Source: a virus. From it: a stretch of 47,560 nucleotides of DNA. Below the pieces are notes generated by a model. That model had not been told where the DNA came from, ran no database searches, and saw nothing but the letters and a program-made list of their open reading frames with translations. The stretch is from the IMG/VR virus record IMGVR_UViG_3300023196_001846, positions 1 through 47,560 of that record; one strand, 5' to 3'. Both the position numbers and the translations under genes were made by a program. Of this stretch, positions 18,883 to 29,600 are shown piece after piece (position 1 is the first letter of the stretch; every line of letters begins with the position of its first letter).

Positions 18883-21312
18883 ATGGCTGAGTCAGTTGTA
18901 AAAAGTTTTTTTCCTAGTCAAGTTGCTAGTGATCAAGAAAAAGCCTCTAAAGAGTATGGCTTAAAGGTTGGTAGAGCTATACAAGACGAGTGGTTTAAAA
19001 CTACAAACGGTGCTAATAGATATAAAAGTAACCAAAACACGTTTCACAAATTAAGATTATATGCTAGAGGCGAACAGGCAACGCAAAAGTATAAAGATGA
19101 ATTATCTATAAACGGTGATTTATCTTATCTTAACTTAGACTGGAAACCTGTACCTATTATACCTAAGTTTGTTGATATTGTAGTTAATGGTATATCAGAA
19201 AGAACTTTTGATATTAAGGCGTACTCTCAAGACCCATACGGTATAAGTAAACGTACTGCTTATATGGAATCTATAATAAGAGATTTACAAACCAAAGAAA
19301 TTAACGAGTATGTTAATGAGAATCTAGGTGTAAATCTTTTTGAAAACAAACAAGAGTCGTTGCCAGAAACGAAAGAAGAATTAGAGCTTCACATGCAGTT
19401 AACATATAAACAAAACGTTGAGGTTGCCGAAGAACAAGCTATAAACGTGCTGCTAGAAGGTAATAAATATGATTTAACGAGAAGAAGAGTCAACTACGAC
19501 CTAACAACATTGGGTATTGGAGCTGTAAAGAATAGATTTTCTGAATCTGAAGGAGCTGTGGTAGAGTACGTCGATCCTGCTTACTTAGTTTATTCGCACA
19601 CAGATTCTCCTTACTTTGATGATATATATTATGTAGGTGAAATAAAATCGGTTCATGTAAATGAAATAAAAAAACAATTCCCTGACCTCAGTGAAGATGA
19701 TTTAGAAAGCATAACTAAAACTTCGTTTCAAAATAATGGTTCTTATGGCACCACAATGTCAACTGCTAATAATTCTGATTCAAACACTGTTCAAATATTA
19801 TACTTCAACTATAAAACCTACATGAACGAGGTTTATAAAGTTAAAGAAACATCAACTGGTGCTGAAAAAATAATACTAAAAGATGATCAATTTAATCCAC
19901 CAGATGAAATACTAGAGCAATATGGCATACAAAAAGTAGGTAGATCATTAGAGGTTTTATATGAAGGTGTTTTAGTTCTAGGCACAAATAAGTTACTTAA
20001 GTGGGAGATGGCTAAAAATATGCTAAGGCCAAAAAGTGATTTTACTAAAGTTAAAATGAATTACAGTATTTGTGCGCCTAGAATGTATAGAGGTAAAATA
20101 GAGTCTTTAGTGAGTAGGATTACTGGCTTTGCCGATATGATACAGCTTACGCATTTAAAGCTACAACAAGTGTTATCACGCATGGTACCAGATGGTGTTT
20201 ATTTAGACGCTGATGGTTTATCTGAAGTTGATCTTGGTAATGGTACAAATTACAATCCTCAAGAGGCTTTAAATATGTTTTTTCAAACAGGTTCTGTTAT
20301 AGGCAGATCATTCACTCAAGAGGGTGATTTAAATCCTGGAAAAATACCTATTCAAGAGATAGCAAGTGGGTCAGGTGGTAATAAGATACCTCAACTTATA
20401 AATACATACAATTATTATCTTCAAATGATCCGCGACGTAACGGGTCTTAACGAAGCTAGAGATGGTAGCACACCTTCAAAAGACGCTTTAGTTGGTGTTC
20501 AAAAACTAGCAGCAGCAAACTCAAATACAGCTACTAGACATATACTAACAAGTGGTTTGTTTATAACTAATGACTTAGCTGAAAATCTTTCATTAAGAAT
20601 ATCAGATATACTAGAGTTTTCACCAACCAGAGATGCTTTTATACAGCAAATTGGTGTTCACAATATAGCCACATTAGATGAGTTGAGAGAATTACATTTG
20701 TATGATTTTGGTATATTCATAGAACTACAGCCAGACGAAGAAGAAAAAGCTGTTTTAGAAAATAATATACAAACAGCTATAGCTCAAAAATCTATAGATC
20801 TAGAAGATGCAATAGATATTAGAAACGTAAAAAATATAAAGCTAGCAAATTCCCTTCTTAAATTAAGAAGAAAAAAGAAACTAGAGCGTGACCAGCTAAT
20901 GCAGAAACAAAACATACAGGCTCAAGCCCAAGCTAATCAGCAGTCTCAGCAAGTTGCGGCCCAGTTAGAGGTTCAAAAGCAAAATGCTCTTACTCAAAGC
21001 AAAATACAATTAGAACAAGCTAAATTAAGTTTTGAATCTCAAAAACTTACAACAGAAGCAGAGCTGAAGAAAGGATTGATGGCGTACGAATTTCAAATAA
21101 ACATGAAACTTCAAGAAATGCAGTCTAATGTTGTCTCTTCAAAAGACAAAATAAAAGAAGACCGAAAAGACGAAAGAACTAAGATACAAGCAACACAACA
21201 AAGTCAATTAATAGCACAAAGAAAAGAAGATTTACCGCCAAAAAACTTTGAATCATCTGGAAATGATGTAATGCAAGGTGGATTTGGTTTAGGTTCTTTT
21301 GAACCCAGGTGA
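18883..21312 (+). CDS. Portal protein
   Basis: An 809-aa portal. The N-terminal region (GRAIQDEWFKTTNGANRYKS, then KLRLYARGEQATQKYKDELS) and the DYDLTTLGIGAVKNRF and VEYVDPAYLVYSHTDSPYFD segments are typical of the large portals of crAss-like and related podoviruses. The stem and crown follow. The C-terminal 200 residues are an alpha-helical, Gln-rich coiled coil (QANQQSQQVAAQLEVQKQNA) like the barrel of P22-type portals. It forms the dodecameric vertex ring through which DNA enters and leaves. It follows terL by 3 bases, and a scaffold-like gene follows after a 33-base AT-rich gap. Confidence 0.9.
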   Translation: MAESVVKSFFPSQVASDQEKASKEYGLKVGRAIQDEWFKTTNGANRYKSNQNTFHKLRLYARGEQATQKYKDELSINGDLSYLNLDWKPVPIIPKFVDIVVNGISERTFDIKAYSQDPYGISKRTAYMESIIRDLQTKEINEYVNENLGVNLFENKQESLPETKEELELHMQLTYKQNVEVAEEQAINVLLEGNKYDLTRRRVNYDLTTLGIGAVKNRFSESEGAVVEYVDPAYLVYSHTDSPYFDDIYYVGEIKSVHVNEIKKQFPDLSEDDLESITKTSFQNNGSYGTTMSTANNSDSNTVQILYFNYKTYMNEVYKVKETSTGAEKIILKDDQFNPPDEILEQYGIQKVGRSLEVLYEGVLVLGTNKLLKWEMAKNMLRPKSDFTKVKMNYSICAPRMYRGKIESLVSRITGFADMIQLTHLKLQQVLSRMVPDGVYLDADGLSEVDLGNGTNYNPQEALNMFFQTGSVIGRSFTQEGDLNPGKIPIQEIASGSGGNKIPQLINTYNYYLQMIRDVTGLNEARDGSTPSKDALVGVQKLAAANSNTATRHILTSGLFITNDLAENLSLRISDILEFSPTRDAFIQQIGVHNIATLDELRELHLYDFGIFIELQPDEEEKAVLENNIQTAIAQKSIDLEDAIDIRNVKNIKLANSLLKLRRKKKLERDQLMQKQNIQAQAQANQQSQQVAAQLEVQKQNALTQSKIQLEQAKLSFESQKLTTEAELKKGLMAYEFQINMKLQEMQSNVVSSKDKIKEDRKDERTKIQATQQSQLIAQRKEDLPPKNFESSGNDVMQGGFGLGSFEPR

Positions 21313-21345
21313 TTATAATAAATAATAATTATATAATATTTTATC

Positions 21346-22536
21346 ATGAAAGAAAACACAGAACAAGAGTCTAAAAAAGACGAAGTTAAAAAACAAGTTG
21401 AAGCAGATGGACCAGTAGTTCAAAACAGCGAAGGCGTTATAAAAGTGGATTTAGCAAAACTAAACAAAACGCAAGAAGATGTTGATTCTAATAAAGAAGA
21501 AGACGATATTAGCGAAACTGTTAAAGAAGAGACCGCAGCCCAAGAAGAGAGCGTGGTTGAAGAAATAAAAGAACAAACTCAGCAACAAGAACCTGTTCAA
21601 GCCGAACAACCTATCCTTCAAGAAATAACAGAAAAAGAGGTTGTAGAGCAAGCTGAAGAGCTTGAAGACAAAGTGGAGCAAGCTTTGATAGAGGCTGACG
21701 CGGGGATTGAGTTACCAGAAAACATTCAAAAAGCTGTTGATTTTATGAATGACACAGGTGGAAGCTTGGAGGATTATGTAAAACTTAATACTGATTACTC
21801 TGCGTTAAACGAAACTCAGTTGCTTAGAGAGTACTACGAGAATACTAGACCTCATCTTGATAAAGATGAAATTGACTTTTTAATGGAAGATAATTTCGCC
21901 TATGATGAAGAGCTAGATGAAGAAAGAGATGTACGTAAAAAGAAAATAGCCCATAAGGAAGAATTAGCAAAAGCTAAAAATCACTTAGATGGTTTAAAGT
22001 CTAGATACTACGAAGATATTAAAGCTGGATCAAAATTAAATCCAGAACAACAAAAAGCGGTTGAGTTTTTTAATCGCTATAATAAAGAAAAAGAACAATC
22101 TGTTAAGATTGAAGAACAACAAAAAACAACGTTTACAAGCAAGACAAACGATGTTTTCAACGACAATTTCAAAGGTTTTGAATATTCCGTTGGGGACAAA
22201 AAATATCGTTTCAATGTTAAAAACGCTAATGAGGTAAAGTCAAGTCAAAGTGATATTAATAATTTTGTCAAGAAGTTCTTGAATGAAAAAAATGAAATGT
22301 CAGACGCTTTGGGTTATCACAAATCTTTATTTACAGCTATGAACCCCGACGCTGTTGCAAAACATTTTTATGAGCAAGGAAAATCTGATGCTATAAGAAA
22401 CAGTGTTGCCACAGCCAAGAACGTAGATATGGAACCGAGACGGGGCCATGAAAAAACTACAACATCAAATGGCTGGACTGTAAAATCTGTTAATGGACTT
22501 GATACTTCAAAATTAAAAGTAAGAATAAAAAACTAA
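21346..22536 (+). CDS. Scaffold-like head assembly protein, 396 aa
   Basis: A 396-aa protein with a very acidic, Gln/Glu-rich first third (DDISETVKEETAAQEESVVE), a central part with LPENIQKAVDFMNDTGGSLE and NTRPHLDKDEIDFLMEDNF, and a charged C-terminal half. Its position between portal and major capsid, its highly charged, helical composition and its length match phage scaffolding proteins, which guide capsid assembly and are then removed. No protease motif is visible. I infer the role from position and composition. An N-terminal acidic arm and a basic C-terminal end (SKLKVRIKN) could give the polarity typical of scaffolds. Confidence 0.65.
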   Translation: MKENTEQESKKDEVKKQVEADGPVVQNSEGVIKVDLAKLNKTQEDVDSNKEEDDISETVKEETAAQEESVVEEIKEQTQQQEPVQAEQPILQEITEKEVVEQAEELEDKVEQALIEADAGIELPENIQKAVDFMNDTGGSLEDYVKLNTDYSALNETQLLREYYENTRPHLDKDEIDFLMEDNFAYDEELDEERDVRKKKIAHKEELAKAKNHLDGLKSRYYEDIKAGSKLNPEQQKAVEFFNRYNKEKEQSVKIEEQQKTTFTSKTNDVFNDNFKGFEYSVGDKKYRFNVKNANEVKSSQSDINNFVKKFLNEKNEMSDALGYHKSLFTAMNPDAVAKHFYEQGKSDAIRNSVATAKNVDMEPRRGHEKTTTSNGWTVKSVNGLDTSKLKVRIKN

Positions 22537-22555
22537 AAACTAAAAATTAAAAATT

Positions 22556-24034
22556 ATGGCAGCAGGATCATTTCCAAGTCCGGGCACAGGTGCCCAATTA
22601 AATCATTTAACTCCACGTCCTATTAAAGGATTATTTGGAGACAATTACCTATCTTTATCAGATATGGCGTTTACTTCTCAATTCCTACCAGAAGTATACG
22701 AAAAAGAAGTAGAACGTTACGGTAACCGTACGGTTTCTGGATTCTTAAGAATGGTAGGAGCAGAAATGCCTATGGCTTCTGACCGAGTTATTTGGTCTGA
22801 GCAAGGGCGTTTACACATTGCTTTTGACGACTGTACGGTAGACAACAGTAGTGCTACACAAACAATTTCTTTTGCAAACGACGCAGCTGGAACAGCAGGC
22901 GCTCAAACAGCAGCTGAAAAAGGAAGTTTAGTAGGAACAGGTGCTACAATAGTTATATCAAAAGGAGTTAACACAGTGAAAGCTAGAGTAGCTGCTTCAC
23001 CTGGAGACGGTACTATTACCGTAGCTCCTTATGGTGCTGGCGACTTAGACACGCTTGGATCTGGAACTTTGACTGACGTTAAGGTTTTTATTTACGGATC
23101 TGAGTATAAAAAAGGTAGTGGAACTGGTGTTGCTGGTAATATTGGACCAGTAAATTCTATTGACGCTCAATTTACTAAATTTGAAAACAAACCAATTATT
23201 TTACGTGATAAGTATAACGTAAATGGTTCTGATGTTGCTCAAATTGGTTGGGTTGAAGTTACTACTGAAGCTGGAACTGGTGGATATCTTTGGTATTTAA
23301 AATCAGAGCACGAAGCTCGTATTCGTTTTGAAGATTATTTAGAAATGTCAATGGTTGAAGCTGTTGTTGACAATGGTACTACAGCTAACTCAGCAGGCGC
23401 AGCAGGATTTAGCGGTTCTGAAGGTCTTTTTTCTGCTATTGAAAGTAGAGGCCTTATTTACAATGACCCTAATTTCGGCGGAACTGCAGCTGGAGAAGGT
23501 GTTGCAGAATTTGACGACATATTAGCAGAGCTAGATAAGCAAGGAGCAATTGAAGAGAATATGTTATTCTTAGATCGCTCAACATCTTTATCTATTGATA
23601 TAATGTTAGCTAATCAAAATTCTTATGGAACAGATGGAACATCTTACGGTGTTTTTGAAAATTCTGGAGATATGGCTCTTAACTTAGGTTTTAGCGGTTT
23701 TAGAAGAGGATCTTATGATTTCTACAAAACAGACTGGAAATACTTAAACGACTCTACAACCCGAGGTCTTGTTGACAACGTGTTAGGTGTTTTAGTACCA
23801 GCTGGAACTTCTACTGTTTATGATCAAATGTTAGGTCAAAATATCCAAAGACCATTTTTGCATGTTCGATACAGAGCTTCTGAAGCTGATGATCGTCGTT
23901 TAAAATCTTGGGTAACTGGATCTGTTGGAGGAAACTTCTCGTCTGACATTGACGAAATGAACGTAAACTTCTTGTCAGAAAGATGTCTTTGTGTTCAAGC
24001 AGCGAACAACTTTATCCTTTTCGGTAAAGATTAA
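22556..24034 (+). CDS. Major capsid protein
   Basis: A 492-aa protein: FGDNYLSLSDMAFTSQFLPE, EVERYGNRTVSGFLRMVGAE, then a Gly/Thr/Ala-rich insertion of about 100 residues (residues 95-190) and a long C-terminal part ending ERCLCVQAANNFILFGKD. Its length, place after portal and scaffold, and the SDMAFTSQFLPEVYE start match the major capsid proteins of uncultured marine podovirus-like phages, presumably with an HK97 fold. Of its 21 or so Arg codons about 13 are CGN, against nearly all AGA in the neighbours, as expected for the most highly expressed gene. A terminator-like hairpin follows at 24053-24079. Confidence 0.9.
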   Translation: MAAGSFPSPGTGAQLNHLTPRPIKGLFGDNYLSLSDMAFTSQFLPEVYEKEVERYGNRTVSGFLRMVGAEMPMASDRVIWSEQGRLHIAFDDCTVDNSSATQTISFANDAAGTAGAQTAAEKGSLVGTGATIVISKGVNTVKARVAASPGDGTITVAPYGAGDLDTLGSGTLTDVKVFIYGSEYKKGSGTGVAGNIGPVNSIDAQFTKFENKPIILRDKYNVNGSDVAQIGWVEVTTEAGTGGYLWYLKSEHEARIRFEDYLEMSMVEAVVDNGTTANSAGAAGFSGSEGLFSAIESRGLIYNDPNFGGTAAGEGVAEFDDILAELDKQGAIEENMLFLDRSTSLSIDIMLANQNSYGTDGTSYGVFENSGDMALNLGFSGFRRGSYDFYKTDWKYLNDSTTRGLVDNVLGVLVPAGTSTVYDQMLGQNIQRPFLHVRYRASEADDRRLKSWVTGSVGGNFSSDIDEMNVNFLSERCLCVQAANNFILFGKD

Positions 24035-24052
24035 TTTAAACTAATGTAATTC

Positions 24053-24079
24053 TTACCCTCGTTAAACCAACGGGGGTAA
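24053..24079 (+). terminator. Terminator-like hairpin after the capsid gene
   Basis: TTACCCTCGTT (24053-24063) pairs with AACGGGGGTAA (24069-24079) over 11 positions with one T:G wobble, with a 5-base loop. TTATTACTTTTATT follows. It lies 18 bases after the capsid stop and could partly end transcription, so capsid mRNA would exceed that of downstream genes. Confidence 0.65.
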
Positions 24080-24115
24080 TTATTACTTTTATTAATTATT
24101 TAATTTTATTATATT

Positions 24116-24937
24116 ATGACTAAAAAAGTCAAAGCAGAAGAAAATATTGAGGTTGCACCTCAAGTAGTTAAAACTGCAAAATCACCAGCAGTATTGAAAA
24201 AACCAGAATGGGATTACAGAGATAGACTATACACTTTAAAAAATAATAGAACACCTATTATATATAATATAGCTTCTAGACATTCTCAAAAAAAATCTTT
24301 GCTATGGTTTGACGAAGAAAAAGGTATTCAAAGAGAGTTAAGATACGCTACTAATCAAAACTCTCCTTTTGTAGATGAACAAAAAGGAGCTGTTACTTTA
24401 GGAAGAATAGTTTTTAGAGACGGTCAGCTAGATGTTCCAAAAAATCAAGTTGCTTTACAAAAACTATTATCGCTATATCACCCTCTTAAAGATGAACTTT
24501 ACGAAGAGTATAATGCTGTTGAAGAATCTATTGATCAGCTAGCATATATGGAGTACGAAATACAAGCCTTATTAACTGCTCAAAAAATGGAAATAGAAGA
24601 ATTAGAGGCTATTTTAAGAGTTGAATATGGCACTAGAGTAGACTCTTTAACTTCTAGTGAGTTAAAAAGAGACTGTTTGTTATTTGCTAAAAGAAATCCT
24701 TTTCTATTTTTAGAACTAGCAAGTGATGAAAACGTTGAACTAAGAAATGTTGGTATTAAAGCAACAAACGCTGGTATCTTACAGCTTTCTAAAGATCAAA
24801 GAACTTTTAGTTACGGTCAAACAGGTAGAAAACTAATGACCGTTCCTTTTGATGAGCACCCTTATTCTGCGCTAGCTGCGTTTTTTAAGACAGACGAAGG
24901 TATGGAAGTTTACAAGCATATAATTAAAAAATTATAA
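24116..24937 (+). CDS. Conserved virion-region protein, 273 aa
   Basis: A 273-aa protein. A short Lys/Pro-rich arm leads to WDYRDRLYTLKNNRTPIIYN, then SRHSQKKSLLWFDEEKGIQR, NSPFVDEQKGAVTLGRIVFR and a helical stretch (ALQKLLSLYHPLKDELYEEY). The arrangement 'SRH---LLWFDEEKG--RE-RYA-NQNSPF-DEQKG' is conserved in several marine phage groups, located right after the capsid gene. It is likely a head or head-tail joining component, but no function has been shown that I know of. A hairpin lies on each side (24053-24079 and 24952-24982), so it may be expressed at lower level than the capsid. Confidence 0.75.
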   Translation: MTKKVKAEENIEVAPQVVKTAKSPAVLKKPEWDYRDRLYTLKNNRTPIIYNIASRHSQKKSLLWFDEEKGIQRELRYATNQNSPFVDEQKGAVTLGRIVFRDGQLDVPKNQVALQKLLSLYHPLKDELYEEYNAVEESIDQLAYMEYEIQALLTAQKMEIEELEAILRVEYGTRVDSLTSSELKRDCLLFAKRNPFLFLELASDENVELRNVGIKATNAGILQLSKDQRTFSYGQTGRKLMTVPFDEHPYSALAAFFKTDEGMEVYKHIIKKL

Positions 24938-24951
24938 GTCACAAGTTATAG

Positions 24952-24982
24952 TAGCTAGGCCGCTGTAATGGTGGCCTAACTA
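24952..24982 (+). terminator. Possible terminator or attenuator hairpin
   Basis: TAGCTAGGCC (24952-24961) pairs with GGCCTAACTA (24973-24982), one mismatch, with an 11-base loop. It is followed by TTATAAATAAAAAC, a weak T-tract. It lies in the 64-base gap between two virion genes. Confidence 0.45.
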
Positions 24983-25001
24983 TTATAAATAAAAACAACA
25001 A

Positions 25002-25730
25002 ATGGCAATAAGCATAGATACAGTATATCAAAAAGTTTTAGCTATATTAAACAAAGAGCAACGTGGATATGTTACTGCTCAAGAGTTTAATTTATTTGCT
25101 AACCAAGCTCAGTTAGATTTATTCGAGCAATACTTTTACGATATTAATCAATTTGGAAGATTACCTGGTAATGATACAGAGTACTCGGACATGTTAAATA
25201 TTTTAAATGAAAAAACAAGTCCATTTGAAGTAACATCGAGTAATTTAAACCACGACAACACTAAGTTTGAATTACCCACTGATCTATATAGACTTGGCAC
25301 GGTTATATATAGTAATACTACAACAGACGGTTTCGGTACATCTACTACAGAGCAAATAGAAGCCGAGAGAGTTGCTAAAAATGAAATTTTATATATCAAC
25401 TCATCTCCACTTACAAAACCAAAGAATACACGTCCTATATACACTCAAAACACGTCTGGAATCAATGTTTACGGTGATTCTGAATTAACTTCTAACGTAA
25501 GGTGTAATTATATTAAAAATCCAACCACTCCGCAATGGGCGTATCAAATAGTTTTTGGCGAACCATTGTATGACGCTTCAAATTCAGTTGATTTTGAATT
25601 AAATCCATCTGAAGAAACAGAGCTTGTTATAAAGATATTAGAAATGGCTGGTTTATTGATTAAAGACTACAATTTATATAATGTAGCTAATCAAGAAGAA
25701 ATTGAAACTATACAACAAGAAAAATCTTAA
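25002..25730 (+). CDS. Ring/neck-type tail protein, 242 aa
   Basis: A 242-aa protein starting MAISIDTVYQKVLAILNKEQ, then RGYVTAQEFNLFANQAQLDL and FEQYFYDINQF. Similar proteins follow the capsid genes in crAss-like and related podoviruses, where they are annotated as tail or ring proteins that stack under the portal. The N-terminal helices are followed by a beta-rich middle (FELPTDLYRLGTVIYSNTTT) and a helical end (EEIETIQQEK). It probably builds the collar or neck. It ends 3 bases before the next gene, which appears to be its partner. Confidence 0.7.
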   Translation: MAISIDTVYQKVLAILNKEQRGYVTAQEFNLFANQAQLDLFEQYFYDINQFGRLPGNDTEYSDMLNILNEKTSPFEVTSSNLNHDNTKFELPTDLYRLGTVIYSNTTTDGFGTSTTEQIEAERVAKNEILYINSSPLTKPKNTRPIYTQNTSGINVYGDSELTSNVRCNYIKNPTTPQWAYQIVFGEPLYDASNSVDFELNPSEETELVIKILEMAGLLIKDYNLYNVANQEEIETIQQEKS

Positions 25731-25733
25731 TAA

Positions 25734-26639
25734 ATGGGACTAATAAACTATACTAACGAGCAATATTACGAAGGACCAGATGGCGTCTGGAATAGTTTAG
25801 ACGAAGACTATGGTAACTACCAATTTGTCTCATTAAAAGATATTATAAATAACTTTATTATATCTTACGTAGGTGAAGGTAAAGTTATAAGCAAAATAAA
25901 AAGAACTGATGTTGTTTTTCACGCACAGCGTGGTATACAGGAGTTTAACTTTGATATTCTACCATCTTTTAAATCACAAGAAATAGAAATAAGTCCTCAG
26001 TTGTATATGGTTTTACCACAAGACTATGTAAACTATGTTAAACTAACATGGACAGATGAGCAAGGTTTAGAGCATGTTATATACCCTGCTAGAAAAACTA
26101 GTGATCCTTTGCCGATCGTACAAGATAATAATTACCAGTATACTTTTGATAGTAACGGTGAAATAATTTATGCTCAAGAATCAGAGACTCTTAAGAAGTT
26201 TAAAACAAAACACGGACACGAAAGTTATTTAAAAAACAGCAATAATGGTGAACTGTTAGATGAACATTTTTTAGGCGGAAGATATGGTCTTAACCCTGAA
26301 AATGCGCAATCTAACGGCGTATTCTACATAGATCAAATAAGAGGATTAATACATTTTAGCTCAGATATGGTAAACCGTATTGTTACGTTAAAATATATAA
26401 GCGATGGACTTGGCAAAGACGAAGAGATGACTGTTCATAAATTTGCCGAAGAAGCTCTATATAAGTATATAGCTCACGCTATTTTATCAACTAGAATAAA
26501 TACACCAGAATATATTATAGCAAGGTTTAAACGTGAAAAACAAGCCGCTAGACGTAATGCTAAATTAAGATTATCAAATATCAAAATAGAAGAGATTACG
26601 CAGGTTATGCGTAACAAATCTAAGCAAATAAAACACTAA
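25734..26639 (+). CDS. Ring/neck-type tail protein, 301 aa (tail-tubular-like)
   Basis: A 301-aa protein: VSLKDIINNFIISYVGEGKV, IKRTDVVFHAQRGIQEFNFD, PQLYMVLPQDYVNYVKLTWT, then RGLIHFSSDMVNRIVTLKYI and a basic C-terminal helix (RFKREKQAARRNAKLRLSNI). Helical 'FHAQRGIQEFN', the 'LPQDYV-YVK' strand and 'I-FSSD--' are typical of the tail-tubular/ring family of podoviruses, related in layout to T7 gp11 adaptors. It would connect the portal to the tail hub. It lies between the 242-aa ring protein and the 1855-aa tail protein, with gaps of only 3 bases. Confidence 0.7.
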   Translation: MGLINYTNEQYYEGPDGVWNSLDEDYGNYQFVSLKDIINNFIISYVGEGKVISKIKRTDVVFHAQRGIQEFNFDILPSFKSQEIEISPQLYMVLPQDYVNYVKLTWTDEQGLEHVIYPARKTSDPLPIVQDNNYQYTFDSNGEIIYAQESETLKKFKTKHGHESYLKNSNNGELLDEHFLGGRYGLNPENAQSNGVFYIDQIRGLIHFSSDMVNRIVTLKYISDGLGKDEEMTVHKFAEEALYKYIAHAILSTRINTPEYIIARFKREKQAARRNAKLRLSNIKIEEITQVMRNKSKQIKH

Positions 26640-26642
26640 TAT

Positions 26643-29600
26643 ATGCCAGAATTTATCCATACCTTCCAATCAGGAAGAATGAATAAAGATCTTGATGAGC
26701 GATTGATACCTAACGGTGAATACCGCGACGCGCTAAACTTAGATTTAGCGAACTCAGATGGATCTAACGTAGGTACTTTACAAAATGTAAAAGGAAACCG
26801 AGAGCAGCGTGGCTGTGAAGGTTGTTCTGAAAATTGGAGTTCTGACTATATAGATGCCCTTCAAAACCCTGTTGTTATTGGGTCTTACAGGCATGACCAA
26901 ACCGAAAGAGTTTATTGGTTTATAGCCTCTGACAGTGTTAGCGCTATCGCAGAGTATGATCAAACTACAGATCTAGTAAAACCAGTACTAGTTGACACAG
27001 CTGGTATACTTAATTTTTCACAAGACTATTTAATTACAGGTATTAATATACTTGATAAATTTTTATTTTGGACAGACGATCAGACTGAACCAAAAAAGAT
27101 TAATATTGAAAAGTTTAAAACAGGTTCTGTTGATTTTGCAATACATACTAAAATACCTAAATGGTTACCACAGCAAAACACTTATCAAACTAGTTTAACC
27201 GGGCAGCCTGATTTTGTTGAAGCAGACATAACAGCCATTAAAAAATCGCCGTTGGATGCGCCGACATTATTTATGGGAGCTAGCGCTTCAGACACCCCAG
27301 GGCAAGAACTACAACCCGGAACTGGTATAACGCCAGTAACTACAACTTGGGGTTATTTAGATTTAGAAAATTTTACATACAAGCCAAATATTATAATAAA
27401 CCCAGAAGCTTTTGAATCTTTACCTACCTATTCGGAATATTTAGACCTAATAGACTCCGTCAATGGCAATCCAAATCATTTTCAAAATTCTTCTTTAAAC
27501 ACTGATAATTCTGAGCTATATCCTAACGGCTCAAATACTGCTCCTTACTGGGACGGGAGAGTCACTTTTAATGTTAGTGAGCAACCCAGTAGTGCTTGGG
27601 CGGTAGGGGAAATAATAATTTTAAAAGGTGAACTAAGAAATGAATTTGGACCAAATGATACTTACGAAATAAGTTTAAAAATACATTCGCTAAATGGCCT
27701 TACTGTAACCGGGGAAATTCAAGCTATTTCTTCAAATATATCTAAAGTTTTAGATGCTGAGGGTGAAAGTCTACCTGTAGTTTGGGATATTTTACTTCTT
27801 GAAAAGAAACCAATGTTTGAATATGTTTTTCCAAGATTTGCATATAGATGGAAATATATAGACGGGGAATATTCAACGTTTTCTCCATTTTCAGAAGTTG
27901 CATTTTTAGGAAATGATTTTGAATATTTATCTTCTGATGGCTATAACATTGGAATGACTAACAATATAAGAAAGCTAATTATAGAGTCTTTAGTATGGTC
28001 AGAGCCTGAAATATCTGAAATAGATATATTATATAAAGAATCTAATAGCACCGCTGTATACGTAGTTGATACTTTGAAAAAAAGCGAGTATCAAAACAAT
28101 CCCTTACCGGCAGAATATGAAATTAAAACAGAGTTAATAGGAGCGGTAGTAGAATCTAATCAAATATTAAGGCCGTGGGACAACGTGCCTAAAAAAGCTA
28201 AAGCTCAAGAAATAATTGGAAATAGAATTGTTTATAGTAACTATTTACAAAATTATGACACGGTAGGTGTTATAGACTCTTCTACTGGAGAAGTGTCAAC
28301 ACAAGTAGACATTAACGCGAGCTTATTAGCTACACCTTATCCTGATCCATTAGAAAATGACGAAGGCTATTCTATATCAACAACATTACCTTATAAATCT
28401 TTAAAATCAATCCGAACCTATCAAGCGGGTATAGTGTATAAAGATAAATACGGAAGAGAAACGCCTGTTTTTACTAGTGAAAATGCAGGTTTACAAGTAG
28501 AAATAAAAAATTCAAAATCACTAAATAAATTAGTTGTACAGCCAAATAATACACCGCCAATCTGGGCAACTCATTATAAGTTTTTTATAAAAGAAACATC
28601 AAATGAGTATTATAATTTAGCTTTAGATAGATATTATTTAGCTGAAGATGGTAATGTTTGGTTATCTTTTCCTTCATCAGAAAGAAATAAAGTTGACGAG
28701 GAAACTTATCTTATATTAAAAAAGCAACATGATAATAACCAAGCGGTTAATGACTTGCATAGGTATAAAATATTATCTATAAAAAATGAAGCTCCTGATT
28801 TTATTTCTAAGTTTGATAGCTTTGTAGCATCAAGAAGTGTTACTGCTGAAAATGAAATAGAGCCTGGAAGAATAACTATAGAATTTAATACAGGTTCGGA
28901 CCCAGGTGAAACTTTTATATCTGGACTAAACAGTAACGCAAAGCTGACAATAACTTATCAAGGAATTACTTCTAATAAATATGAAGTTTCGGGTTCAACA
29001 CCTAGTGCTAATAATCAAAGCTATGATGTTCAATTAGCGCAGCCACTAGGAGGCGAAGTACCATCTATACCTAATGGAGCCACAAATATAACTATAACCA
29101 TATACAAGGAAGAAACTAAAAATTTACCGGAATTCGAAGGAAGATTTTTTGCTAAAATAAATAGAGATTTTGCTTTTGATACAAATATTATAGATTCATT
29201 TCTTGCTCAAAAAACTAATTATGCAGTTGTTGACGAAATAGACTTTAATGCTCCACAAGCTTCTGGATGGCAGTTCACCATGCCGTTTACAGGTCAGATT
29301 GTAGCGGGAGCTCAAAAAGGATATTATTATGGGGATTACTGTAATGTTTCTGGTGATTGCGGCGCAGATCCTGGTAAGTGGAGGTTATTTGGATGGCAAG
29401 GAGGTGTTCCTGCGGATTACGGTACAGGCATGAATCCTGAAAAAGATTGGCCCTATACTCCTCCTACAAAAGGTTTAGACACGTTTGGATATATCCATGT
29501 AGGTACTGGTGCAACTGGATTTGTAGATAATATAACAGGGAGTACAGGCCCTAGATACACGTTAACATCTCCCAATGGAACACTTAACCCTGGGGTAAAA

